Shown here: positions 48,592-60,584 of the stretch, piece by piece
How positions within the stretch are numbered: position 1 is the stretch's first letter
How the letters are laid out: each line of letters starts with the position of its first letter
DNA from: Moniliophthora roreri
Lineage: Eukaryota; Basidiomycota; Agaricomycetes; Agaricales; Marasmiaceae
Assembly: GCA_001466705.2 (NCBI GenBank)
Contig: LATX02000001.1
Coordinates: forward strand, 434,001 to 498,000
Length of the DNA stretch: 64,000 bases
Direction of reading: 5' to 3'
The notes under the pieces: model-generated
Told to the model about the DNA's origin: nothing
The model's database searches: none
What the model saw: the letters and a program-made list of their open reading frames with translations, nothing else
Position numbers and translations under genes: made by a program

Positions 48592-48922
48592 ATCGTCGAG
48601 GATGAGATCGATGAGAGCGGAGGCAATGTTGAGCCGCCGGGATCGATCGAGACTTGTTTTGGCCAGGTCCATGGACCTTCTGCCCTGAATTGCTCAGAGT
48701 TCGCTTACCTCCTTTCCATTGTGCCTCGACGCTACTGCACACAGCGACCAGCTCATCCCCAACACTGGAGGGGTCGACCTCGGCTACCCGACTCACTCTC
48801 TACAGATTCCCTTCCTTACGACCATCACGAACTGTCATCTGACGACTAATTTATGATTCTGTCTTGCCTGTTATCCAAATCTCGAAATACGCTTTAAATC
48901 GGTACCCTATCAAGAAATTACT

Positions 48923-51900
48923 ATGGCTGAACATGAAGAAGGGAGATGTTTCAAGGAACGTGCGGAGGATGGGCCCTCTCTACTGCAGGGCGGTGAGCGT
49001 TACCCTCAATCTCTGTCCGGCAGTGGTCTCATTCTCTGCCATTCGTTTCAGGCAATCTCATCTGGCAAAGTGAGCCTTGCAGTCTGTTATTCTCTGCTTT
49101 GATATTGACGAGTTTCTCCTCTTAAGCGTATCATGTAGGGACTTAATAAGCATCACATGAGCTTGATTCCCAATACCTCGATAGATTGGCTGGATAATTG
49201 CTTCTGTGCTCACTGTCATTGCGACCGTCGTATCGTTCTGGCTGATCCACAAACACTTGAAATGGTACACAAACGTGAGTCGTGCTCGTTATACGGTATC
49301 TACGGCTCTTTCATCTATACTATTTTCAGAAACGAGAGCAACGACGTGCGTTATACACCTTCACTCCTTTCTGGCCCAACACTCAACGACATCATAGACA
49401 TTGTTAGGATCCTGTTCATGGTACCCATCTACGCAATAGTCAGTTTGGCATCATATTTCTGGTGGGTAAGTAAGCCTTCAAGCTTTAGTTATGACCCGCT
49501 CTGAAGCTAAGGTCAGAACCATGCAACTCCACTTATCCTCATCCGAGACTGCTACGAGTCAACAGTTTTAACTTCTTTCTTCTATCTCCTTCTTATCTAC
49601 CTGTCTCCCCATCCCGACGAGCAGCGTGCTTTGTTTCAGAAGATTGGGTTGTCCAAAGAAGCTGATAACGAAGCACTTCGGAACGGAGAAGAGCCCCAGA
49701 AGTGGATTTTCCCAATGGGCTTTGTCAAGTGGAAGCCTTCAGTAGGTCTATACTAGTATGTCCAAATTTCTCGCTAACACATTTTGCAGAATGGTCTGTC
49801 TTTCTTACAAATAACGAAGTGGGGTGTTCTGCAATATTGCGTTCTCCGGCCTACGTTTGTGTCCCTGATTTTGATGCCGATTTTCATTCTGACAGCCCTC
49901 ATAGAACTACATTTGCTGCGATTATCTTGGACTACATAGGTTTATATTGCGAGTCTTCTTGGGGACCTGGTACGTTTCTCTTTTTTGTCCCTATTGCAGC
50001 TAAGCTCGACTTATTTGAATCAGGTTGGGGACATATATATGTGCGCAATATTGAAATTTGTTGCCCTCAACAAACTAAATTCGCTCTAGATTATCGTCAT
50101 TGTATCCGTCTCGGTCACGATTGCCATGTACTGCTTGATCCAGCTATATGTCTCAGCGTCGACGTACCTGGCACCACAGAAACCGCTCTTGAAGTTATTC
50201 GCAATCAAGGCTGTCGGTGGGTTGTCATTACTGAACTTTCAGTCGCTAGCACACATTTCTGACTCGCCAAAGTATTCCTAACGTTCTGGCAAGCAACATT
50301 TCTATCGGTACTCAGCATGTTCGGAGTTGTTAAAGACGTATGTGCAGTAGCACTTCTTGTCCTTCGTTGCCTGACGTCCTTTCAGACGAGGTATATGACT
50401 GCCGAGGATATCAACATCGGCATCGGTGCTTTACTGGAGACGTTCGAGATGATGTACGTTTACCACCCTTCTGTCCTGGCATTTCACTTAACAAACGCTA
50501 TCCCCAGGCTATTCGCATTCCTCCATGTCCACGCCTTCACATACAAAGTCTACAAGCCCATCCACAACTCAAGGGATTTACCAACGTTACCTATGGGCAA
50601 GTGGCAAGCATTAGGACATGCAATGGATTTCCGAGAAACCTTCCGTGAGATATGGGCAGGATCAAAGTATATGTGGGCCAAACTGCGTGGGCATGAACCT
50701 TCTGTGGATGTTGGTGCCAGAAGGCAAGCTTATTACGAGGACGCCTTTGGGAGAGCCAGACCGTCCCATTTTTCCACTCAACACTTCGCTCGTAAAGACA
50801 GTGATCCTGCGGAACCCAAGGAAGCAGACGTTACTTTTCCTTCGGTTCAAGTGGATTTCGAATCTGAGAGGGTAGTCGAAGTGGGTGGACGGAAGGATTG
50901 GTTGGGCGCGGGTAATCATTATGGTTATGGTATCTATAGGGAGAAGAGTGAAGGACTTGAGGAACAGATTGAAAAGGAGCTGGCCAAACGTGGATATGGT
51001 GGTGGTAAACAAGGTGGGACGTCCGCTCTTGTTCCCCGTCGTTATACGACTTACGCTCCTTTATTTTGTCAGACCTTAATCTGGGCATCGGTCACAGCCA
51101 TATCAGACCACCTGTTGAAGAGGTTGGACACCAGCATCAACGATCATGGTGGCGCTCTATCTACAACCGACTGTCCCAATCTACAGATCATGACCAGGGC
51201 ACTCGACTTTCTCCTTCACCGTCCAGAGCAGCCAGCAGATCCAAATATTGTCGAAAGTCTTCACGCAGAACATCCCGACATATGCCAAGAGAACGTGAAA
51301 CTGAAAATGATCCCCTTTCAGATTATCTTCATGGCATAGATGATCCGCCTCCCGCCAGCGTTTTGAGGAAGTTCCGTGGAAACCCCCTTCAATCTCGTCG
51401 CACAGCAGATGAATATATGCACCCAGCTGACGACGATGTCCTCGGTCCATTGTACTTGTATAACGATCAGCAGACTTCGCATTTGCAGAGGCAGCAGATG
51501 AGGCAATCTCCTCGTTCAGCTGCGACTCCTCTCTCTCCATCTCCGCCACTGTTAACTTCGAGTCCGCCACAAACGTCACTACTACTGGCCCCACAGCCTG
51601 ACACGTCGAAAGATAGCCTCCTTGGCCGTGTATTCCCTTCAAGAACGGATCTTTCTACTGCACACACTGACAGTTCTAACACACGGTCATTTTTCACCCC
51701 GTCCACTTCACATGGTCACGAGATTGGCTTAGCGGGTGAACGACAGGTGTATCATTCTCAAGTTCCCACTCTGTCGATGCCTGAGGTGGTTGACGACTTC
51801 CATACTCACCTATCGAAAACCATCAACCAGCCGCGTGCTATGGGTGGCCAGAACCTCGAAGGAACACTGCAGGACCTCATACCGGTATCTTCGCCACTGA

Positions 51901-52475
51901 CGCCGCAATCCCCAGGAAGAAACTCATCGCATGGACTAAAACGCTCATCTGCGCAAGTGTATTCACCTCGAGAGCGTTCTTCTCGAATGAATAGACAATC
52001 ATCACCGATTCAGCCGCAGGGTCAGCAGCGCTCATACACACCACCGTTAGCGACCCGCCGACGATCTACGCCTATGGTCCTTACTGTTCCAGCTCCCCTG
52101 GCCCCACAAGCGCGTGCACCAGTACACCGTGAACCTCGCCCTATACCTCGTCCACGCTCTGATAACATGGATAGCACACTCTCCCAACCATCATATTCAG
52201 GTACCCTTGATGCGTTCAAGTATCCCAGTCCGTCACCTCCAGTGACCTCAACACCAGAGAGTGAAATCCGTACAAATTACTATGCACATTATCCTGGTAT
52301 GCCCCCTGGCTCTCCTCCAACTTCAGCGACCAGGCCAATTAGGAATTTGCAATACACCAATTGCCATTTTCCAAGTAATGCCCCTCTTGTTTCCAATTCC
52401 CCCACGGACAATATCCGACACACCCGGGTCCCACCTCGGGCGACGTCCCATCATGACGATTATGATCATTCATGA
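48923..52475 (+). CDS. TMEM184/DUF300 (OST-alpha family) membrane protein with a long disordered tail
   Basis: A seven-pass membrane protein of the organic solute transporter alpha/TMEM184 family; transport role in fungi is not settled. Small exons build the N-terminal part: 48923-48992, 49052-49069, 49127-49134 (8 nt), 49185-49274 and 49330-49345. Joined they give GNLIWQTYHIGWIIASVLTV, FWLIHKHLKWYTNKREQRH and then ILFMVPIYAIVSLASYFWW, NHATPLILIRDCYESTVLTS, KWGVLQYCVLRP, YIGLYCESSWGP, GWGHIY (17-nt exon 50024-50040), VVFLTFWQATFLSVLSMFG and NIGIGALLETFEMMLFAFLH. From about 50700 the protein is hydrophilic, and after an intron at about 51016-51070 comes a 470-residue Ser/Pro/Arg-rich tail ending at the TGA 52473-52475. 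Total near 950-1000 residues, much longer than animal TMEM184. Confidence 0.88.
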
Positions 52476-52848
52476 CTGACGACCGTAATGCTTTTCTTGA
52501 TTGATGTTGCTATATTGATGATGTCGCCACCCTTGGACACTATTTTTCTACAACTGCGGATGTTATCTTTATCTCCTTCATAAGTTCAGCAGTACTATAC
52601 TTGTACCAGTTTCGTATGTACTCGAAGTTCGATTTGAAATTCAGCATGTAATTACATAGTACACTCCGACAGTCAGAACAGAAGGGCGCTTGTACTTACC
52701 TCGGTCGCATTACGCTTGCTGAGTTCCAGCATGGCGTATAGCCAGAACACTGGATGAATAACCTGATGACAAAATTACTATTAGCATCGAACGATTCTTT
52801 GCGGTCGGTTTTAATACTCGCCGGTTTCCATCAACGTCGGCGAAAACC
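52476..52848. other. Intergenic region
   Basis: 373 bp between the TMEM184-like stop and the oxidoreductase start. No gene or repeat seen. Confidence 0.5.
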
Positions 52849-54632
52849 ATGTCTAGAAGAACGGTCAAAGTCGCAGTTATTGGGAGCGGTCTAGCTGGAC
52901 TGACTGCTGCATATTTACTCTCTGAGCGCAATGAAGACGGGGACGGTGTAGAGTATGAGGTTCATCTCTTTGAAAAGGTACGTATTTAAATTCCATTCTG
53001 TCCGGTGTCGAGTCTAACCTTGCTCAGACGAATGCTTTAGGCATGGACTCGTCGTCAATATCGTTGCCGATACCAGGAGAAGAGCAGGAGTGGAGAATTA
53101 ATGTACCGATGCGGTCGTTCCAAGGAGGTGTGTCACTACATCCGTTAAGGTATAAAAATCATGCTTATTGGCAGGAAAGGTTACTATCCTCGCCTTATTG
53201 CTTTCTATAGACATCTCGGAATCTCCTTTCGAAAGGCAGACTATTCCTACTCATTCTCGACCCTTTCATCCCACAATAATTCCAAAGACATTACAGCCTC
53301 CATAATTTACAACGGTAGATCAGGACTCGGTGGGCTCAGTATCCCATCGCAAATCAGGGACACTTCAGAGACTTTCTTCTCCTCGCCAGTCCTTGCAAAA
53401 GCATGGGCTCTGCTCAGCTTTGCGGTCGTGGCAATTCAAATCCTTTTCTGCTACATACGACTACTCATCCTTTCCCTTCCTTTTCGTCGGCCTTCCGACG
53501 TTTCCACATTGTCCTTCAACCTATGGATGGAACGAACTATACCACGTACACGAATATCCCGACTATTAGGACTCGATTCTGCATGGACTTGCTTCGCAGA
53601 GGACATATTAATCCCACTTTTTTCTGCCGTCTGCACTTGCACACGAGATGACATAAAAAATCATCCAATGGAAGAGTTTCTCGGTAGGCCGCTTTCAACA
53701 ACTATTGCGCCTCTTCTCACTTTTCCGCAGATTACGTATGGTTGACCTTGGGCACCTCACATTATGTTGCGAAGAACGGCGTTCGGGAGGTAGTTTTAAA
53801 ACTAGCCTCTCGGATTCCCCACATACACCTGTCCTCATCTATTTCTAGCATAGAGATGGATCGCAGGAATCAACGTCTGGTTTCCATTCACTGCACAACC
53901 TCCGGCGGACACAAAATCCATTCTGGATTTCACCACATAATCTTTGCAACGCAAGCACATCGTGCCATTCCTATTCTAAAGGCATACATTTCATCACTAC
54001 CCCCTTCCACCAACGGGCATCATATGCAACTGGTCCATGATCAGATTGCCTGCTTGCAGCACTTCAAATATCAGCACGCCATTGTCGTTAACCACACTGA
54101 CGGTTCTTTAGTCCCGGACAATGTGAAGGATCGACGAGAGTTGAACATCATCGCTCATTCGTCCCGTTCCGTACCCAGTAAGACCGAAAAGAAGGAAGAA
54201 GACTGGGAATACTCCGTATGCATGCCACCGTCATATACCATGGCCACGCATTCATTACCCAGCCCGAAAGGCTACTCCCATCACCTCCCGCCCGTCTTCC
54301 AAACGACGAACCCAATCGTAGAACCGAGAAATGAAAGAATACTCAGTGTTGCCAGACTTGAACGGGCAGTGTTGACACTACCTTCCAAAGAAGCATTGAA
54401 GGGTTTGCATTCTCAGACCAGGGGACTTTCCGGATACGGACACGGTCGCTTGGGACCTTTGCAGGGCGCAGGGAAGATAATAGACGCCAGCTGCGGTCCA
54501 GGAATATGGATATGCGGTTCTTATGCGTACTCCGGGATCCCCCTCCTGGAAGGTTGCGTCGTGAGCGCCAGGAATGTAGTGGAACAGGGAGTTTGGATTT
54601 GCGAGGGCACGAAAAGAAAGATTCCGTGGTAA
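52849..54632 (+). CDS. FAD/NAD-binding amine-oxidase-like oxidoreductase
   Basis: A flavoprotein of the amine oxidase-like group (COG2907-like); substrate unknown. The N terminus MSRRTVKVAVIGSGLAGLTA is a Rossmann GXGXXG with EYEVHLFEK closing the first strand pair. Then EWRINVPMRSFQGG, YYPRLIAFYRHLGISFRK, a hydrophobic pair of segments (AKAWALLSFAVVAIQILFCY and LILSLPF) that could be membrane-embedded, HPMEEFLDYVWLTLGTSHYV, AKNGVREVVLKLASRIPHIH, and HHIIFATQAHRAIPILKAY. The C-terminal FAD-binding end is GPGIWICGSYAYSGIPLLEG. Four exons are intact, with the stop at 54630-54632. A broken second copy lies 740 bp downstream in the same direction. Confidence 0.88.
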
Positions 54633-54787
54633 ATTGTGTCTATTAGAGATCTGGACGAATTTATTTTCACGCTTGTTGCGTTTTAACAAAAGCGTATCAG
54701 TGCCAGAGACGAAAGGTTTCAAACCACGTGACCGAGCGAGAGCTCAAGCGCTCAAGCGCTCAACGTCAACACTAAACGCCTAACATA

Positions 54788-55105
54788 TCGTACTGATACA
54801 GTGAATAATGGGTGTGAAGGGGGGCCTTTTCAAAATCCCCCCAGCAAATTTCGTTACGTGAGTATCATGTGAACGACCTTGTAAAAGCACAGGTCTTCCC
54901 TCCCCTCCCATGCTGTATATACTTGTAAACTACCAAAAAAAACATCCCAAGGGGCCCTATTAGGGTGGCCTCAAAAGGGGAGGGGACAACGAGATGAGCG
55001 AGCGGTCAGAAGAATTCGCTTACGTCTACTTGGGGGGTTCTGTACAGGCCCCGTACAGGGCTTTTCGCACCCCATCACAGCCTCATTATTCACGTATCGG
55101 TACGA
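54788..55105. mobile_element. MITE-like element with 34-bp inverted repeats and CATA target duplication
   Basis: The left end reads TCGTACTGATACAGTGAATA and continues ATGGGTGTGAAGG. The complement of the right end reads TCGTACCGATACGTGAATAA and continues TGAGGCTGTGATGG. They match over about 34 bp with a few differences and one-base gaps. CATA stands directly outside on both sides (54784-54787 and 55106-55109). The 318-bp interior has no coding capacity, is rich in G and C runs, and holds a smaller hairpin GGGGGGCC...AATCCCCC near 54818-54842. This is a non-autonomous DNA transposon pattern; the parent family is not identified. Confidence 0.8.
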
Positions 55106-55375
55106 CATAGTGGGTGTCTAGCGGTGTAGCATTTGGCGTCCGAGCCGCGTCGACTTACGAGCAGGAAACCACCCGGAAACTACCAGCCGAGGAGCGTTTG
55201 GCTATTTATAACGGGTACACATGCACCAATTGTGCTCAAGTATGCGATCAACGACTTCTCGTCCTCGTCGCTGTCGTTCCAGATGGTTAAGCGGTTTATG
55301 ACTGATGGAATGATGACAAACAGTGTAAAAGTTGGACGGTTCTCGAACGATTCCTAGTTATCTACGAAAATAAGA

Positions 55376-57353
55376 ATGCCCAGGAGAACAATCAAAATCG
55401 TGGTTATTGGAAGTGGCTTAGCTGGCTTGACTGCAGCACATTTACTTTTAGAGGGTGAAATCAAAGATGATGTGGAGTACGAGGTTCACTTCTTTGAAAA
55501 GGTATTCGAACACATAAAGTTGGGTTAGACGAACTGTCTAGGCATGATCTCATCCTCACAATCGTTAGAAGAAGAGCAGGAGTGGCGGAGGTGTTAAAGT
55601 TTAAAAGCCAAACTGACATTATACTCGGCTCATCACACTGGTTTAGGAAAAAAATCAGTTAGACAGATTTCAACTGGAAACGTATAACTGATTTACCGCA
55701 TGGTGGCGTCCAGAATCACGGAGTTTTGGGCTGAAACTTGACCAACCGGGAACACTTTAGGACCACCAGAAAGGCGAAGAAAAAGGCGAGGACTCGGACG
55801 TACTGAAACAAGTTTCGGGTTCCACAACAGCAGCAGATTTAGGTCGAATCTGTCTACCAGACGGCGGTCGGTTTCAGGCAATCCGATTGGGCATTTCAGA
55901 AAGTCCAGAAAGCTTACCTGAATCGACAGCGACTTTCTTTTGGGAGATCAGAAATATGCGCCGATTGAATCAGATGTGGGTTCTGGCTGAAATCGGTGTG
56001 CATTGCCCTTTACAAACACCTCGGAGTCTCTTTTCGAAAGGACTACGCGTATTCCTTCTCTACGGAACATCACGACCTCTATGGTCGCTCCGGACTCGCT
56101 GGCGTCAGTATGCCATCTTGGATCAGTGAAAAGTCGGATTCCCGCCGTTTTTCACCGATCCTTGCAAGTGCATGGTCATTATTTGCCTTCTCCATCGTAA
56201 CAGTGCAGCTCATCTTCTGCTATGTTTCTCATCCTTTCACTTCCCTCTTGTCGGTTCTCCGATACTCCTGCTTTGACATTTGAGCTGTGGATGAAGCGAA
56301 ATATCCCGTCCAGTCGAATGGCGCAACTATTGGGACTCGATGCCGCATGGACCAGCTTTGCGTTTGCAGTCATCCAATCGGATGATATAAATCGTCACCC
56401 GATTGAGGAATTTCTTGGTGGGCAAATATCTTGAAGCTGAACCTATTCATTTCTCAACACTCAACAGATTATGCATGGTTAATTTTGGGCACGCAACATT
56501 ACGTGGCCAAGAACGGAGTACGAGAGGTGGTTTCGAGGTTGGCCTCTCGAATACCTCACGTGCATTTGTCCTCTTCAATTTCCAGCTTGGAGAGTGATCC
56601 AAGGGATCCCACTTTGGTGTCTGCTCGTTGCTCTAACGCAGGTGGAGACCAGCTCTTTTCCGGGTTCAACCATGTTATTTTTGCGACACGAGCATCCCGC
56701 GCCATACCCATCCTGAAGTCATATGCTGCATCACTTCACCCATCGGCGAACGGATATCATACCCAACTTGTGAACGATCAGATTGCTTGCTTGCAGCAAT
56801 TCAAGTATCGACAATCGATTGTTATCAACCGCACCGACGATTCCTTCCTCCCTGATAATGCCAAAGATCGGTGAGAGTTGAATCTAATCATTCCTCATTC
56901 CTCGTTTATTAAGACCATTGACACTGATAAGCAAACAATAAGGTTGGAATTGTCTAGGTGCGTGCCGTCAACATATGTGATGGCTACGCAGACACCACAA
57001 AGACCCCGAGGTTACTCCTATCGCCTACTACCCGTTTTCCAGACAACAAACCCAATAGTTGAGCCGAGGAACGAGAGGATACTCAGCATTGCGAGACTCG
57101 AACGTGCTGTCCTGACGTTACCCTCAGTCTGCATGTAGAGACGAAATCTTGGTGGGGGTTTTCCGGGTACAGAGACGGGCATTTGGGTTCTTTACAGGGC
57201 GCAGGGAACATGGCAGATGCCAGCAGTGGATATGACTCTTGGAATACTCTGGCATACCCCTCCTGGGAGGATGCATCATGAGTGCGAGGAATGTAGTAGA
57301 ACAGGGGATTTGGGTATGGCGAGGACACAAAACGAAGGATTCCGTGGTAATGT
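55376..57353 (+). pseudogene. Decayed tandem copy of the FAD oxidoreductase
   Basis: Along its length this copies the gene at 52849-54632. It starts MPRRTIKIVVIGSGLAGLTA, continues YEVHFFEK, GVSFRKDYAYSFS, ELWMKRNIPSSRMAQLLGLD, DYAWLILGTQHYVAKNGVRE, GFNHVIFATRASRAIPILKS and TTNPIVEPRNERILSIARLE, and ends in MSARNVVEQGIWVW. Breaks: about 400 bp of unrelated sequence near 55597-55990 replaces the motif before GVSFRK; a frame change near 56240; loss of the segment between SAWTCFAED and HPMEEF; a stop after NAKDR at 56872-56874; and a stop plus frame changes after 57137. Protein similarity to the intact copy is moderate (my rough reading is about two-thirds identical), so the duplication is not recent. 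It converges on the PARP gene. Confidence 0.88.
55597..55990. other. Foreign segment inside the oxidoreductase pseudogene
   Basis: About 390 bp with no match to the intact copy, placed where that gene has its second intron and neighbouring codons. It contains several short inverted words (CTGAAAC and GTTTCAG or GGTTTCAGG) but no clear terminal repeats or target duplication that I can define. It may be an old insertion or a diverged intron plus flank; bounds are approximate. Confidence 0.5.
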
Positions 57354-57420
57354 CTTCAAGTACGAGAAGAGGAACACCAGTAGAAAGTGATCAATTATCA
57401 GCAACGAATACATTTACATT

Positions 57421-60356
57421 TTACATGTCAACCATGAGCAGGTATCTGGCACGAATCTGAGAGATATCATACACAATATACTGGAAAGTGGTGTGAGTAT
57501 CAAGGTTGTCACAGAAAAAGATCGACATACTTCATTGTACTGCAAATATCCTGGCGTGTCGACGTTTTCCGCTTTCCCATCAGGCATTACGCAGCCAACG
57601 AGTTCATCTACACCTAGAGCCTCACCAGCATCCTTCCATTTTGCAGGCTGCATCTTTCCAATACCCTTTGTTGCTCTATATTCATGGTCAGAAATAATAA
57701 TGAGACATTGTGTAAAGATTACTGACCTCTTCTTAGCCTTCTTGCAGCTTTGATCCGCGTTATATTCCTGGTAACATGCAGTCAGAAGTGGGCCAGTATT
57801 CGGGGGACTAGGATGAGACTAACAGCATCGTGGCGTTCGTAGAATGGTTTCACGGCAACTTCGCAAAGGAGGAGACATCCAATGCTGTTACTAAGGCTGT
57901 TGAACTGTAGTCAGCATGCTATTCTTCATTCTAAAATCTAATACTTACGAAGAGTAACAGTATCCAGCGGACTGAGCCTCGCGTCAGAATCATACAAAAT
58001 AGTAGCAGCCTACAAACAGCATACCTTGGACATCATCTATAGAAGTAATGTTATTAAAAGGATAAATTACCAAGGAGTTTGAGAGGACGTACATCAGCGA
58101 AATAAACACCCTTTCCAAACATATATCCATTGACCGGAGCTGATATCCAGGTTAATGAGTCCCAAGCTTCGAGCTCCCAAAGACCTTCAACCTACCTTCG
58201 GGAGGCGCGATACGAAGACCTTGCTTGAGAATACCAGCAAAATTAGTAGAACGGGAGCCGTGCCATAGAAGCATACGTTCACCGTCCTCGACCTTGTCGA
58301 AACCTGCCTTTTTCCAAGCCTCGGTTTCCGAGCCCCTTTCGATGCGGAATACGTTCCTGAGCTTGGCTTTGATGTGTCCATGTGTGTGACCATGAGTGTC
58401 GCGCACATACTCTTCAATTGTCTGGTATTCTTCGCCGGTTTTTGGAACAACTTCCATCTTGGTAAGTTCGAGAGACTGGAACTGGGCGTCCAAGGGGTTG
58501 ACAGGGTCCGCATCTTCCTTCTCTTCAATGCTTGACATCAATTGAGAAGCAATTTCCTATGGGAACGGCGTAAGCGTTAGTTGATATGATAAAGCCAATG
58601 ATACTGACCATATCTCCAAGCGCATCAACGAGGTCCAGCTCCTGTCATAGCGCAAACGTTTAACGAATGCCAACAGTGAATCGCAAAGCCGTACCCTCTT
58701 CAAATGCTCAGAGGTATTGATTACGATGGGCCTATTTCTGCCAAAGTCATGAGGAATGATACTATAGAACATGTCAGTCAGGGCGTTGTACAGAAGTTGA
58801 TGAATGCCTACGAGTAGTAGAGATTGGTGAGCTCTTCACAAGCAGCCTGCTTGCTTCCGTATTCTTGAATTTTGGCGTTGTCAGTTCCATCGATGACTTC
58901 GGAGAGAGACTAGGATGCATGGTCAGCGTGACAATAAACGGTTACAGTGTATGTAAAGATACCTTCAACGCAGCAAAGCCCTTAAGAATTGTGGACTTCG
59001 CCAATTTTCCTAAGGAACGATGAGATCCAGCATTGATTTCAAGCTGAAGACAAACCCACCGAGAGGTAGCTTGTTTGCATCATAATTCATTGAGGAGAGT
59101 GTTGCATCAATAATACTGGATACAAAGTTAGACACAAAGTTCTACGTTAAGACGATAACACACCTAGTACTGAATATGAGCCGGCAGAATTCCTAGCACC
59201 AGAATCAATGCACGCAGCAGATGCGTTTCGTGTTAAACTGACCTGGATCTCAGGTGCGAGTGCGCTATCAGGGATTGGTTTGCTTGGTTTGTCTGCGGCA
59301 TCCTTCTTCCCTTTGCCCTTCCCTTTGCCTGAATCGTCGTTTGCGTCTTCATTATCGTAGTCGCGCTCTATAATAACATGAGCAACTATAAATGCTCGTA
59401 AATTTGAGAAGCACGCGCCAAGCCATGTATATTTCCCTGCGTATGCGAAGTTAATCACTTTCGTATAATATCGAGCTAAATTGGCTTACCCTTCTTCGCA
59501 ACCATGCCAACCCGGTCCTCCCAGTTGACGCCGGATTTAGCTTTGAATTGAGACTTGAACTGGCCAATTGCAGAGGCTGCAGGCCAAGGTCCCTGACATT
59601 CCATAAGCATTATATTTGAACACATAGGAGGAATGCGTACTTTGACTTGATTTTGCCCATTTTCACCAACACGGCCCCAATGAGTAAACAAGATACACTC
59701 GTTGGGATTGCCAATAGGGTGAAGAAGCTGCAGATTGTAGAACCTGGTGAGAACACAAAAGTGAGCTGGCGCTTGGCTGACAAGGAAGAATATGCTAGCT
59801 TGTTTTTATTGTCTTTGACGTCCGTCTGGTTAAGTGTAGCGTCCCATACTGCTTCATCGTTAGCATATACCTGATGCGTGTCTAAGAGGAGATTCGTCAG
59901 AATGGCTACCACAGCAGGAGTAAGATGATACGCACCAACTCTCTTAGACGCGGAGTCAACAGGGGCAGCACCGCGTTTGATCACCTAGCAAGCCTCAGTT
60001 AGATGCATCAATAGTAGGCTCTGGACACGCACAGTGACCATCTTAGGGTTTTTTTCCTTTTTGTCATCCACATCCATGGCATCACCCTCATCGTCTTCGT
60101 CTTCATCCACAGTAGCTTTACTCTTCTTCGCCTTCTTGCTCGCGGGCTTCTTTGTCTCTGATGCCTCTTTTTCTTCCTCTTCATCGTCAGCAGCAATGCG
60201 CTTCCGTTTGGAGGCCAGTCTTGCTGCGGTTTTCGGGGTAGTATCCTGACTGCTGCTCGCCGGCTTCGCAGGTTGAGCACCCTTGGTACGCGCACTAGAG
60301 CGCGTCGGAGCAGCAGGAGCAGCGCCGTCTGCAGTTGATTTCTTGCGAGGAGGCAT
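57421..60356 (-). CDS. Poly(ADP-ribose) polymerase (PARP1-like, WGR plus catalytic domain)
   Basis: A DNA-damage PARP. The N terminus (MPPRKKSTADGAAPAAP) is basic and acidic low-complexity sequence with nuclear-signal-like KKPASKKAKKSK; no zinc finger or BRCT is seen. Next is the WGR domain (LFTHWGRVGENGQNQVK near 59700-59640, then FKSQFKAKSGVNWEDR). The helical regulatory domain carries YDANKLPLGKLAKSTILKGF and ANKLP-type contacts near 59080-58980. The catalytic domain has MLLWHGSRSTNFAGIL (His), GKGVYFADMMSKSAGYC (Tyr), and YLQYNEYIVYD (Glu), the H-Y-E triad of true poly-ADP-ribosylating enzymes. The stop is at 57421-57423. About twelve short introns. An acidic-basic linker (GKGKGKGKKDAAD) lies between WGR and the helical domain. 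Confidence 0.93.
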
Positions 60357-60584
60357 ATCGACAGTGAAAGTGGTTGATGAAAGAAATGTTGAACAGGAAT
60401 GGCGCGCGTTAAATAGTCAAACATGCCAGGCTCCTCACGGGCGTCCACTCGTCAAGGTTAGATCCCCATATAGTAGTATGCGCGCTCCCGACAAAATGTA
60501 AATACATCATAATACCCGCCACCCGACGCCTGCTACCTAATTTGGCATCTGTGCCCGACCTTCGAGTCATACGAAGTTTCAGAA

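Noticed and set aside
48592..48842. Minus-strand frame beginning MSRVAEVDPSSVGDELVAV as an extra HEM3 exon or separate gene
   Set aside because: HEM3 from 48591 already has the normal length and N terminus, and the frame shows no family I recognise.
54740..54770. CTCAAGCG repeats as a regulatory array
   Set aside because: Only two to three short units just outside the MITE; too little to support a function.
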